Assembly: GCA_017938645.1 (NCBI GenBank)
Contig: JAGBBE010000090.1
Coordinates: 1 to 24,552 of the forward strand
From: Clostridia bacterium
Lineage (GTDB): Bacteria; Bacillota_A; Clostridia; Christensenellales; Aristaeellaceae
DNA: 24,552 nucleotides
Reading direction: 5' to 3'
This document shows, piece after piece, positions 8,684 through 15,791 of the stretch (positions are counted from its first letter, which is position 1; every line of letters begins with the position of its first letter). Made by a program: the position numbers and the translations under genes. The notes below the pieces were generated by a model, which saw only the letters and a program-made list of their open reading frames with translations, searched no databases and was not told where the DNA came from.

Positions 8684-9814
8684 ATGAAGAAACTGTTGAG
8701 CATGATTCTGGCTGTGGCTATGCTGCTGTCCATGACCGCTGCCGTTGCCGAGGAAGGCAACTGGAAGGTCGCTATCATGACCGGTACCGTGTCTCAGGGC
8801 GAAGAAGAATTCCGCGCTGCTGAGAAGGCCATCGCTACCTGGGGCGCTGATCATATCGTGACCGCCACCTACCCGGACAACTTCATGTCCGAGCAGGAGA
8901 CCACCGTGTCCCAGCTGGTTGCTTTCGCTGCTGATCCCGACGTGAAGGCCATCGTGATGTGCCAGGCCGTGCCCGGCGCCACCCCCGCTTTCCAGAAGAT
9001 CCGCGAAATGGGCCGTGACGACATCCTCTTCATCGCCGGCACTCCCCAGGAAGACCCCGCCGTTATCTCCGGCGCTGCCGACATCGTGATGTACGCTGAC
9101 GAAATCGCTCAGGGCGACTCCATCATGGAAAAGTGCGCTGAGTGGGGCATCGAAGTGTTCATCCACTACTCCTTCCCCCGTCACATGGCTATGGAGCTGA
9201 TCGTGGGCCGTCACGAGCTGCTGCAGGCCAACGCTGATGCTCTGGGCATCGAGCTGGTTGACGTGACCGCTCCCGACCCCACTGCTGAAGCCGGCCTGTC
9301 CGCTTCCCAGCAGTTCATCCTGGAGGATGTTCCCCAGCAGATGGCCAAGTACGAAGGCAAGAAGGTTGCTTTCTTCACCACCAACTGCGGCATGCAGCCC
9401 TCTCTGCAGACTGCTATCCTCGACCAGCCCAACGCTTACTATCCCCAGCCCTGCTGCCCCAGCCCCTACCATGCCTTCCCCGCCACCCTGGGCCTCGAGC
9501 TGGCCGTTGGCGGTGACGACGAGGCCGCTCTGAAGGCCATCGCTGCCAAGCTGAAGGAGTACGACGCTGTTGGCCGTTACAGCACCTGGGCTTCCCCCGT
9601 TGCCATGACCATCATCGAGATCGGCGTTGAGTATGCCAAGGGCTACATCGACGGCACCATCGAAGGCCGCAACGACGGCGCCAAGCTGGCTGAGCTGCTG
9701 CAGGCCAAGATCCCCGGCGCTAAGGTTGCCAACTACACCAACGCCGAAGGCACCACCTTCGACAACTACTACACCATCCTGCTCGCTCCCGTCGACTTCA
9801 ACGATTATCTGTAA
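8684..9814 (+). CDS. DUF3798-like extracellular substrate-binding protein
   Basis: This 376-residue exported protein is the likely binding protein of the downstream ABC importer. It has a Sec signal peptide (MKKLLSMILAVAMLL..., cleavage near AVA-EEG at about residue 22). The mature part looks like a periplasmic-binding fold of type I (WKVAIMTGTVSQGEEEFRAAEKA at the start; DPDVKAIVMCQAVPGATPAF). I associate the sequence with DUF3798, whose members are often annotated as lipoproteins. Here no lipobox cysteine is present, so the protein should be released unless held in another way. Start: ATG at 8684, 8 nt after GGAGG. Codon use is strongly biased to a few codons, suggesting high expression. 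A hairpin after the stop separates it from the transporter genes, fitting higher levels of binding protein. The ligand is unknown. Confidence 0.85.
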   Translation: MKKLLSMILAVAMLLSMTAAVAEEGNWKVAIMTGTVSQGEEEFRAAEKAIATWGADHIVTATYPDNFMSEQETTVSQLVAFAADPDVKAIVMCQAVPGATPAFQKIREMGRDDILFIAGTPQEDPAVISGAADIVMYADEIAQGDSIMEKCAEWGIEVFIHYSFPRHMAMELIVGRHELLQANADALGIELVDVTAPDPTAEAGLSASQQFILEDVPQQMAKYEGKKVAFFTTNCGMQPSLQTAILDQPNAYYPQPCCPSPYHAFPATLGLELAVGGDDEAALKAIAAKLKEYDAVGRYSTWASPVAMTIIEIGVEYAKGYIDGTIEGRNDGAKLAELLQAKIPGAKVANYTNAEGTTFDNYYTILLAPVDFNDYL

Positions 9815-9841
9815 TCAGCTGAAGCTTACGAAGCTTGCATA

Positions 9842-9879
9842 AGGTACAGGCCCGCCCACTATCGGGCGGGCCTATACCT
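9842..9879 (+). terminator. Strong hairpin after the binding-protein gene
   Basis: AGGCCCGCCC (9848-9857) pairs with GGGCGGGCCT (9864-9873) around ACTATC, extended by AGGTA/TACCT outside. No T tract follows, so it is more likely a 3'-end stabiliser or partial attenuator that raises binding-protein mRNA over the transporter genes than a full terminator. Confidence 0.65.
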
Positions 9880-9924
9880 GTCAAATGGGGGAGTATGAAA
9901 GCCCCGGTTTTTCCCGGTCGGACA

Positions 9925-9996
9925 TACAGGTTCGCCCCTGCAAGGGCGATCAGGCCTCGCTGACAGAGGCGTACCTGTGTGTGCGACCTGACACAC
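9925..9996 (+). promoter_or_regulatory. Candidate riboswitch-like three-way junction in the operon leader
   Basis: A three-way junction is readable directly. P1 is ACAGGT (9926-9931) with ACCTGT (9973-9978). P2 is TCGCCC (9932-9937) with GGGCGA (9944-9949), 6-nt loop. P3 is GCCTC (9954-9958) with GAGGC (9966-9970), 7-nt loop. Just after it, GTGTG (9979-9983) can pair with CACAC (9992-9996). A terminator follows at 10028 and the ATPase gene at 10096. The order aptamer, expression platform, terminator, gene is riboswitch-like, but I recognise no known class and see no obvious antiterminator. Confidence 0.4.
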
Positions 9997-10027
9997 GTTA
10001 TTTCCCTGAAGATGAAAAGACTTTCTG

Positions 10028-10065
10028 AAAATCGTCGGATGGGCTGTGTCCATCTGACGATTTTT
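10028..10065 (+). terminator. Intrinsic terminator or attenuator upstream of the ABC ATPase gene
   Basis: AAAATCGTCGGATGG (10028-10042) pairs with CCATCTGACGATTTT (10050-10064), 15 pairs including one G-T, with a 7-nt loop. The stem ends in a run of five T. It lies only about 15 bases before the ribosome binding site of the next gene, so it may control read-through into the transporter genes. Confidence 0.75.
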
Positions 10066-10095
10066 ATGTCGTCTCACCAAAGGAGGTTCTCAGGA

Positions 10096-11706
10096 TTGAG
10101 CGCAGAGTATGTACTGCAGATGAAAAACATCACCAAGCGCTATGGCGAGAACACCGTTCTCAGTGACGTTTCCCTGAGCGTGCGCCCCGGCGAAATCCAT
10201 GCGCTGCTGGGTGAAAACGGCGCAGGCAAGTCCACGCTGATGAACGTGCTGTTCGGCATGCCCGTGATCCACACCACCGGCGGCTTTGAAGGCCAGGTGC
10301 TGCTGGACGGCGAGGAAACGCATGTGATGTCTCCTCACGATGCAATGATGAAGGGCATCGGCATGGTTCACCAGGAATTCATGCTCCTGCCCGGCTTTAC
10401 CGTAACCGAAAATATCAAGTTGAACCGTGAAATCACCTCCAGCAACCTCTTCAGCCGCGTGTTCGGCAAGAATCTGGAAAAGCTGGATATGAACAAGATG
10501 TCGGGCGACGCCCGCCGCGCGCTGGACAGCGTGGGCATGAGCATTGACGAGTATACCCGCGTGGAAGGCATGCCGGTAGGCTACATGCAGTTTGTTGAAA
10601 TCGCCCGCGAGATCGACAAGGCCGGCGTGAAGCTGCTGGTGTTCGACGAACCCACCGCCGTGCTCACCGAATCCGAGGCAACCCAGCTGATCAAGGTGAT
10701 GAAGCAGATTGCCGAAAGCGGCATCGCCATCATTTTCATTACCCACCGTCTGGACGAGGTGGCTGCTGCCGCCGATTCCATCACGATCCTTCGCGACGGC
10801 AAGCTCGCCGCCACCCGCGAAACCAAAAACACCACCATCACCGAGCTGGCTGAACTGATGATCGGCCGCAAGGGCGAGGCTGTGGTGGAGGCTGAACCCC
10901 GCACCGCGCCTCAGGGCAAGATCGCCCTCAAGGTGCGCGATCTGCATGTGGACATGGCCGGTGAGGAAGTCAACGGCATCTCCTTTGACGTGCACGAGGG
11001 TGAAATCCTCGGTATCGGCGGTCTGGCCGGTCAGGGCAAGCTGGGCATTCCCAACGGCATCATGAGCCTGTATCATTCCGAGGGCGAGGTGGAGCTGTTC
11101 GGCGAAACGCTCAAGCTGGGCAATGCAGGCGACGCGCTGCGCGCCGGCATCGCCATGGTTTCCGAGGACCGCAAGGGCGTGGGATTGCTTCTGGACCAGT
11201 CCATCGAGGACAACATCGTCTTCAACGCCATGCAGGTGAAGAACGAGTACCTCACCAAAATCGGCCCCTTCACCCTGAAGGATACCAAGGCCATCCGCAA
11301 GGTCGCCGAAAAGATGATCAAGGATCTTGACATCCGCTGCTTCGGCCCCACCCAGCATTCCGGCACGCTGTCCGGCGGCAACCAGCAGAAGGTCTGCATC
11401 GCCCGCGCGCTGGTGATGAATCCCAAGTTCCTGTTCGTTTCCGAACCCACCCGCGGCATCGACATCGGCGCCAAGAAGCTGGTTCTGGAAACCCTCGTCA
11501 AGCTCAACCGCGAGCAGGGCATGACCATTGTCATGGTCTCCTCCGAATTGCAGGAGCTGCGCAGCGTGTCCGACCGCATCGCCATCGTATCCGAAGGCAA
11601 GCTGGTCGACATCCTCAGCCCCGATGCCTCCGACGCCGACTTCGGTCTGGCGATGAGCGGCATCAAGCCCTCTGAACACACCGAGAAAGGAGATGGCGCA
11701 AAATGA
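10096..11706 (+). CDS. ABC importer ATP-binding protein with two nucleotide-binding domains
   Basis: This 536-residue cytoplasmic ATPase has the RbsA/nucleoside-importer architecture and should energise the two permeases that follow. Domain 1: Walker A GENGAGKST (39-47), Q-loop VHQEF (91-95), signature region MPVGYMQFVEIA (159-170), Walker B LVFDEP (181-186), switch histidine H217. Domain 2: GLAGQGKL (309-316), perfect LSGGNQQ signature (425-431), then FLFVSEP (445-451), where the Walker B aspartate is replaced by serine. The domain-2 P-loop lacks the Ser/Thr after lysine; domain-2 decay is usual in this class. The chosen start is TTG at 10096, 9 nt after AGGAGG (10081-10086); an in-frame ATG at 10120 has no site. 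Its stop overlaps the next start (ATGA). The binding-protein gene is upstream across an attenuator-like leader. Confidence 0.95.
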   Translation: MSAEYVLQMKNITKRYGENTVLSDVSLSVRPGEIHALLGENGAGKSTLMNVLFGMPVIHTTGGFEGQVLLDGEETHVMSPHDAMMKGIGMVHQEFMLLPGFTVTENIKLNREITSSNLFSRVFGKNLEKLDMNKMSGDARRALDSVGMSIDEYTRVEGMPVGYMQFVEIAREIDKAGVKLLVFDEPTAVLTESEATQLIKVMKQIAESGIAIIFITHRLDEVAAAADSITILRDGKLAATRETKNTTITELAELMIGRKGEAVVEAEPRTAPQGKIALKVRDLHVDMAGEEVNGISFDVHEGEILGIGGLAGQGKLGIPNGIMSLYHSEGEVELFGETLKLGNAGDALRAGIAMVSEDRKGVGLLLDQSIEDNIVFNAMQVKNEYLTKIGPFTLKDTKAIRKVAEKMIKDLDIRCFGPTQHSGTLSGGNQQKVCIARALVMNPKFLFVSEPTRGIDIGAKKLVLETLVKLNREQGMTIVMVSSELQELRSVSDRIAIVSEGKLVDILSPDASDADFGLAMSGIKPSEHTEKGDGAK

Positions 11707-13574
11707 CACAGTCCAAAATCAAGCGTATCATCGCCATCATCCTGTGCGTGGCAGCCGTGGCGCTGATCGCGCTGGGTTCTGTTAACCTGCCCAAGCGTGA
11801 CGCCGCCGCAGGTCAGAAGATCCTGAACACGCTGCGCATCCGCACCCTGCTCAACGCCACCGGCGAAGGCGTGGTGGAAAGCTACGTCGCCATCGCCAAG
11901 AAGGAAGCCACTGCCCAGGCCAAGGCCGCGGGCGGCGGTATGAGCGCTATCCGCGAGGCCGTTGCCAAGGCTGAAGAGGAAACCCGCGCCAAGTATTCCA
12001 ACACCGAAACCGATTATTCCGCTATCGACACCACGGCGCTGGAGGCGGCCATGGACGGCTATGTCGCCGCCATGAAGGCCTATGCCACCAGCGAAGAAGC
12101 CGCCCGTCAGGCCTACATCGACGCTCACTACGAGGAAGCCAAGGCTGCCATGGAAGCTGAGCGCGAGGCGAAGATCGCCGCAGGTCAGGACGTGAGCGAG
12201 GACGAAACCGTGACCGTGGATATGTCCGGCTTCGTTGCTACCGAAGAAATGACCGCTCTGAGCCTGAAGGCTGACGAAGCCTATCTGGCCGTGGGCGAGG
12301 CGCTCAAGGGCATCTATCCCGTGATGGACGACGCTGCCCTTGCGACCCTGAAGGATACCATCGCCGACATCACCTATCAGGCCGGCGATACCTTCACCGT
12401 GCAGTACGACCGCTATACCGCTGCCGGCAGCGCTGACGCGCTGGACAACAAGATGGCCGCCTTCTGCGTGCGCTATGCCGACGACCTGATCTACGGCGGC
12501 GTCGCGCTGATCGTGGTAGCGCTGACAGTGCTCTTTAACGAGCTGCTCATCGCTAAGCTGGGCATCCCGCGCGTAATCATCGGACTGTTCTTCCTGCTTC
12601 TGTGCTTCATGGCTCTTCTGTATGATCTGAGCCTGTCGACGCTGCTTTCCAACACCGTTGTCCGCATGGGCATGAACTCCATCATGGTTCTGGCCATGGT
12701 GCCCGGCATCCAGTGCGGCATCAGCCTCAACCTCGGCCTGCCCATCGGTCTGGTTGCCGGCCTCATCGGCGGATTGCTCACCATCGAGCTGGAAATCGGC
12801 GGCTGGCTTGGTTTCCTGTTTGCCATCGTGGTGGGCGCTCTGATCGCTGCTGTGTGCGGCTTCCTCTACGCCCAGCTGCTTAACCGCCTCAAGGGCGAGG
12901 AAATGTCCGTTACGACTTATGTGGGCTTCTCCATCGTATCCCTGATGTGCATCGCATGGCTGGTTCTGCCCTTCCAGAGCCTGAAGCTGCGCTGGCCGCT
13001 TGGTACGGGACTGCGCAACACCATCGGCCTTGACAAGACCAACTTCAAGCACATCCTCGATGACCTGCTGGCGTTTGACATCGGCGGCTTCACGGTTCCC
13101 ACGGGTCTTTTGCTGTTCATGCTGCTGTGCTGCTTCATCGTGTGGCTGTTCAGCCGCTCCAAGACCGGTGTTGCCATGCAGGCCGTCGGCAACAACCCCC
13201 GTTTCGCTGAGGCGACCGGCATCAACGTGGACAAGATGCGTGTTATCGGCACCATGCTCTCCACCGTGCTCGGCGCTGTGGGCATTCTGGTGTACTCCCA
13301 GAGCTACGGCTTCATGCAGCTGTACACCGCGCCCCGTCAGATGGGCTTCATCGCTGCGTCCGCCATTCTGATCGGCGGCGCGTCCACCAGCCGCTGCAAG
13401 ATCAGCCATGTGCTCATCGGTACGTTCCTGTTCCAGGGCGTGCTCACCCTCGGTATGCCTGTGGCTAACGTTCTGGTGCCCGGCTCCACCATTTCCGAGA
13501 CCCTGCGCATCCTGATTTCCAACGGCATTATCCTCTATGCGCTCACCAAGTCTGGAGGTGGCTCTCGTGGCTAA
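11703..13574 (+). CDS. ABC importer permease with large extracytoplasmic helical insertion
   Basis: This 623-residue permease belongs to the branched-chain amino acid/ribose/nucleoside permease family. The C-terminal 360 residues carry the membrane domain, including AVGNNPRFAEATGINVDKMR, the cytoplasmic coupling region. A first helix (about 8-28) is followed by a roughly 230-residue Ala/Glu/Lys-rich, probably helical and partly coiled-coil segment (30-260) before the second membrane helix near 263. From topology this segment should lie outside the cell, which is unusual for the family. It might hold the non-lipidated binding protein; this is inference. The ATG at 11703 overlaps the ATPase stop by 4 bases and follows AAAGGAG at 10 nt. 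It overlaps the next permease by 8 bases. Confidence 0.92.
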   Translation: MTQSKIKRIIAIILCVAAVALIALGSVNLPKRDAAAGQKILNTLRIRTLLNATGEGVVESYVAIAKKEATAQAKAAGGGMSAIREAVAKAEEETRAKYSNTETDYSAIDTTALEAAMDGYVAAMKAYATSEEAARQAYIDAHYEEAKAAMEAEREAKIAAGQDVSEDETVTVDMSGFVATEEMTALSLKADEAYLAVGEALKGIYPVMDDAALATLKDTIADITYQAGDTFTVQYDRYTAAGSADALDNKMAAFCVRYADDLIYGGVALIVVALTVLFNELLIAKLGIPRVIIGLFFLLLCFMALLYDLSLSTLLSNTVVRMGMNSIMVLAMVPGIQCGISLNLGLPIGLVAGLIGGLLTIELEIGGWLGFLFAIVVGALIAAVCGFLYAQLLNRLKGEEMSVTTYVGFSIVSLMCIAWLVLPFQSLKLRWPLGTGLRNTIGLDKTNFKHILDDLLAFDIGGFTVPTGLLLFMLLCCFIVWLFSRSKTGVAMQAVGNNPRFAEATGINVDKMRVIGTMLSTVLGAVGILVYSQSYGFMQLYTAPRQMGFIAASAILIGGASTSRCKISHVLIGTFLFQGVLTLGMPVANVLVPGSTISETLRILISNGIILYALTKSGGGSRG

Positions 13575-14799
13575 GAAAGACATCCGCTCCATCCTGCGCA
13601 GCAACGCGGTTACGGTCATGTTCGTCGTGCTGTGCTTCATCTGCATGCTCTTCTCCGGTCAGACCGTGGCCTATGTTATCTACGAACTCTTCGGCCGTCT
13701 GAGCCGCAACGCCTTCATCGTGCTGGCCCTGATCATTCCCATCGTGGCCGGCATGGGCATCAACTTCGCCATCACCATCGGCGCCATGGCCGCTCAGATC
13801 AGCGTGCTGTGGGTCATTGAGTGGGGCGTGGGCGGACTGCCCGGCTTCCTGCTGGCCATGGCCATGACCATGCCCATCGCCGCTGTGTTCGGCTTCCTCA
13901 TCGGCAAGCTGCTCAACAAGATGAAGGGTCAGGAAATGATCGGTGGTCTGATCCTTGGCTACTTCGCCAATGGTCTGTACCAGCTGCTGTTCCTCTTCAT
14001 CTTCGGCAACCTCATCCCGCTCAAGACCCCCGGTCTGGTCATTAAGGGCTCCACCGGCGTTGCCAACACCATCGACCTGACCTCCGGCGCGGGCGGCGGC
14101 ATCAAGTACGCCCTCGACGGCATCTGGAAGACCGATTTCGGCACCGCTCTGTACGTCGTCTGCGCTCTGATCGCCCTGATCGCCATCATCGGCCTGCTTT
14201 CCAAGCAGATGAACAAGAAGAAGGCCGTCGCCTATCTGGCCGGCGCAGTGATCCTCTGCGGCCTGTACCAGATCCCCGCTGTGGCTGCCCTGTTCTCCAT
14301 GGTCAAGGTGCCCATGATCACCTTCCTCGTGGTCGGCATCCTGTGCCTGTTCAACGTGGCCATCATGCGCACCCGTCTGGGTCAGCAGTTCCGTGCCGTC
14401 GGCCAGAACCGCACCGTTGCCAATGCCTCCGGCATCAATGTTGACCGCGTGCGCCTCATCGCCATCATGATTTCCACCGTGCTCGCCGGCTGGGGCCAGC
14501 TGATGTTCGTGCAGAACATGGGCTCCTTCCAGACCTACGGCGCGCATGAGCAGGTCGGCCTCTACGCGGGCGCTGCCATCCTCGTCGGCGGCGCGTCCAT
14601 CCGCAAGGCCACCAACGGTCAGGCCATCCTGGGCTGCATCCTGTTCCACCTGCTCTTCATCGTGGCTCCGCCTGCTGCCAAGAACCTCTTCGGCGACGCC
14701 GCCATCGGCGAATACTTCCGCGTATTCATCTCCTACGGCGTTATCGCCCTTGCTCTGGTCATGCACGCCTGGAGCGGCATCCAAAAGAAGAAGGCCTGA
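13567..14799 (+). CDS. ABC importer permease, second subunit
   Basis: The 410-residue membrane protein shares the coupling segment with the preceding permease (AVGQNRTVANASGINVDRVR) and the following IMISTVLAGWG and GAAILVGGAS blocks. The pair is therefore a heterodimeric channel, as in nucleoside-type importers with two different permeases. It lacks the long N-terminal insertion of its partner. The GTG start at 13567 lies 8 nt after GGAGG (13554-13558) and overlaps the stop of the first permease by 8 bases, suggesting translational coupling; an upstream in-frame ATG at 13537 has no better site. The stop codon is the loop of a hairpin, AAGGCC-TGA-GGCCTT (14791-14805), part of repeat copy E. 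Substrate is unknown; nucleosides or related compounds are plausible from the architecture only. Confidence 0.95.
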   Translation: MAKKDIRSILRSNAVTVMFVVLCFICMLFSGQTVAYVIYELFGRLSRNAFIVLALIIPIVAGMGINFAITIGAMAAQISVLWVIEWGVGGLPGFLLAMAMTMPIAAVFGFLIGKLLNKMKGQEMIGGLILGYFANGLYQLLFLFIFGNLIPLKTPGLVIKGSTGVANTIDLTSGAGGGIKYALDGIWKTDFGTALYVVCALIALIAIIGLLSKQMNKKKAVAYLAGAVILCGLYQIPAVAALFSMVKVPMITFLVVGILCLFNVAIMRTRLGQQFRAVGQNRTVANASGINVDRVRLIAIMISTVLAGWGQLMFVQNMGSFQTYGAHEQVGLYAGAAILVGGASIRKATNGQAILGCILFHLLFIVAPPAAKNLFGDAAIGEYFRVFISYGVIALALVMHAWSGIQKKKA

Positions 14800-14905
14800 G
14801 GCCTTCACCACGGACCGCGCTTTGCGCGGGGGTTGGATGATAAAGTTTGTAATTGCACATAAGACCGCCGGGGCCCACCAGTAGGGGCCCCGGCTTGCTT
14901 GTTGG
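14791..14905 (+). repeat. Intergenic structured repeat, copy E, ending in a terminator-like hairpin
   Basis: In the direction of the permease gene, hairpin AAGGCC/GGCCTT holds the stop codon in its loop. Then come CCGCGC/GCGCGG around TTT (14815-14829) and the conserved box (GTTTGTAATTGCACATAAGA then CCGCCGG). Last is a very strong GCCGGGGCCC/GGGCCCCGGC stem (14867-14894) followed by TTGCTTGTT. The module order equals copy B. The last stem probably acts as the operon's terminator, although its T tract is imperfect. Confidence 0.8.
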
Positions 14906-14935
14906 TATGTTATTCTTTGCTGACTGGATTGGCAA

Positions 14936-14977
14936 GGCCGCCGGTCGGCAGAAGGCCTCCCGGCTGGCTTGTGTAAG
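14936..14977 (+). repeat. Remnant of the intergenic repeat, copy F
   Basis: GCCGCCGGTCGGCAG followed by AAGGCC and CCCGGCTGGCTTGTGT recalls the distal half of copies B and D (CGCCGG box, then CCCGGCTCGCTTGTGT). It lies right after the stop of the small minus-strand gene at 14979, but in the orientation of the permease operon, so it may be a decayed second unit of copy E. Confidence 0.4.
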
Positions 14978-14978
14978 A

Positions 14979-15209
14979 TTAACTGAAATCGTGACGGAAA
15001 CCACCATCGCTGCCTAAGTCTTCAAAAACACAGATGATTTTTTCGATTTTCATGAAGCATTCAGGATCACTTAGAGAATCATCCTCAATAATGGCTTTGA
15101 TCTGACATAAAGCATCATAACTTTTTGAGTTAATGATCACAACTGGCGGCTCTGAAAATGAATGAGAATTCTGATAATGCTTCAGGAGAATTTCTTCAAA
15201 TAGTTCCAT
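14979..15209 (-). CDS. Conserved small hypothetical protein (RHDF C-terminus)
   Basis: The 76-residue acidic, soluble protein reads ALCQIKAIIEDDSLSDPECF in its centre and ends with GSDGGFRHDFS. I have the impression of small Clostridia proteins of unknown function sharing the DDPECF..IE and RHDF pattern, which argues for a real gene; this is memory, not a search. Start: the ATG at 15209 follows GAGG at 7 nt, while the ATG at 15221 (four codons upstream) has no site. A good promoter lies upstream (TTGACG-N17-TATAAT). It is divergent from the XRE-type gene at 15307 across operator-like palindromes, suggesting linked regulation. Its local GC content is clearly lower than the flanking genes, hinting at recent acquisition. 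It could be part of a toxin-antitoxin-like or regulator-target pair, but nothing proves it. Confidence 0.7.
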   Translation of the reverse strand: MELFEEILLKHYQNSHSFSEPPVVIINSKSYDALCQIKAIIEDDSLSDPECFMKIEKIICVFEDLGSDGGFRHDFS

Positions 15210-15237
15210 AACTTTCCTCATATACTGATTGTGATAT

Positions 15238-15293
15238 GGGGATTATATCCCCTTAATGAAAAAGATTATAACCCCCATAATGACAAGCGTCAA
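15238..15293. promoter_or_regulatory. Divergent promoter region with operator-like palindrome
   Basis: A palindrome GGGGAT-TAT-ATCCCC (15238-15252) has a related half-site, GGGGGTTATAATC on the minus strand, at 15264-15276. The second half-site contains the -10 TATAAT of a minus-strand promoter (15265-15270) whose -35 is TTGACG (15288-15293), spacing 17. These repeats fit binding of the small XRE-type regulator encoded next door. Plus-strand promoter elements are less clear (TTGTGA-N17-CTTAAT at 15229-15257 is one option). Confidence 0.55.
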
Positions 15294-15306
15294 GGGGGCG
15301 TGATCC

Positions 15307-15507
15307 ATGATCAGGTTTGACAAGCTATGGGATACAATGAAAGCGAAGAACGTATCCACGTATCAGCTGCGCGAAAAATGCGGCATAGACAGCAAAACCA
15401 TTCGGAGGCTTCGCGCCAATGAAAACATGGAGACCAAAACGCTAGACAAACTGTGTGCAGCATTGCAGTGTAAACTCGAGGATATTGCAGAATACATTGA
15501 AGAATAA
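15307..15507 (+). CDS. XRE/Cro-type helix-turn-helix regulator
   Basis: This 66-residue protein is essentially one Cro/C1-type DNA-binding domain: helix 2/turn/helix 3 is STYQLREKCGIDSKTIRRLR (about residues 17-36), followed by TKTLDKLCAALQCKLEDIAEYIEE, which is the typical end of the domain. Such short regulators are common in Firmicutes and usually control themselves and a neighbour. The ATG at 15307 follows AGGGGG at about 9 nt. The divergent small gene at 14979 and the palindromic sites between them are the likely targets. A 14-bp terminator follows at once. Confidence 0.9.
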   Translation: MIRFDKLWDTMKAKNVSTYQLREKCGIDSKTIRRLRANENMETKTLDKLCAALQCKLEDIAEYIEE

Positions 15508-15509
15508 AA

Positions 15510-15545
15510 TGACCCCGGCATTCAATCACACGAATGCCGGGGTCA
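15510..15545. terminator. Hairpin terminator after the XRE gene
   Basis: TGACCCCGGCATTC (15510-15523) pairs perfectly with GAATGCCGGGGTCA (15532-15545), loop 8 nt, immediately after the XRE stop. The T tract is better on the minus strand (TTTTATTC), so it may also stop the transcript of the thymidine kinase cluster. Confidence 0.8.
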
Positions 15546-15553
15546 ATCTATTC

Positions 15554-15790
15554 CGATCACACAAGCGAGCCGGGACCCACTGCAGGTGTGGGCCCCGGCG
15601 GTCTGAGTATGCAAGGTCAAACTCCGTCGCCCAACTCCGCGAAGCGGTCCGGGGTGCAGGGGCTCAGCCCCTGCCGACCGGCGGTCTGAGCATGCAAGGC
15701 CAAACACTCTAATCCAACCTCTGCGCCCATGAAATGGGCGCAGTCCACGGGTCAAGGGCGAAGCCCTTGCGGGTCTGGGCGGAGCCCAGC
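15554..15790 (-). repeat. Intergenic structured repeat, copy D, tandem double unit after tdk
   Basis: Read with the tdk gene, hairpin CTGGGC/GCCCAG (15775-15789) starts 3 nt after the stop. Then come CAAGGGC/GCCCTTG (15753-15769), CTGCGCCC/GGGCGCAG (15721-15743) and the box GTTTGGCCTTGCATGCTCAG then ACCGCCGG. A second unit follows: GCAGGGGC/GCCCCTGC (15656-15674), CCGC/GCGG, the box again (GTTTGACCTTGCATACTCAG), and a terminal CCGGGGCCC/GGGTCCCGG stem then CTCGCTTGTGTG. The first unit matches copy A, the second copy B, with compensatory differences in the stems. Confidence 0.85.
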
Positions 15791-15791
15791 G

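Noticed and set aside
11073..13646. A long minus-strand frame opposite the ATPase and permease genes
   Set aside because: The translation is His/Asp/Gln-rich and unlike any protein; the plus strand has complete ABC motifs and overlapping start and stop codons.
15554..15790. Insertion sequence or integrated element at the compound repeat
   Set aside because: No transposase, terminal inverted repeats with target duplication, or coding content was seen; the modules recur only as short noncoding elements after stop codons.
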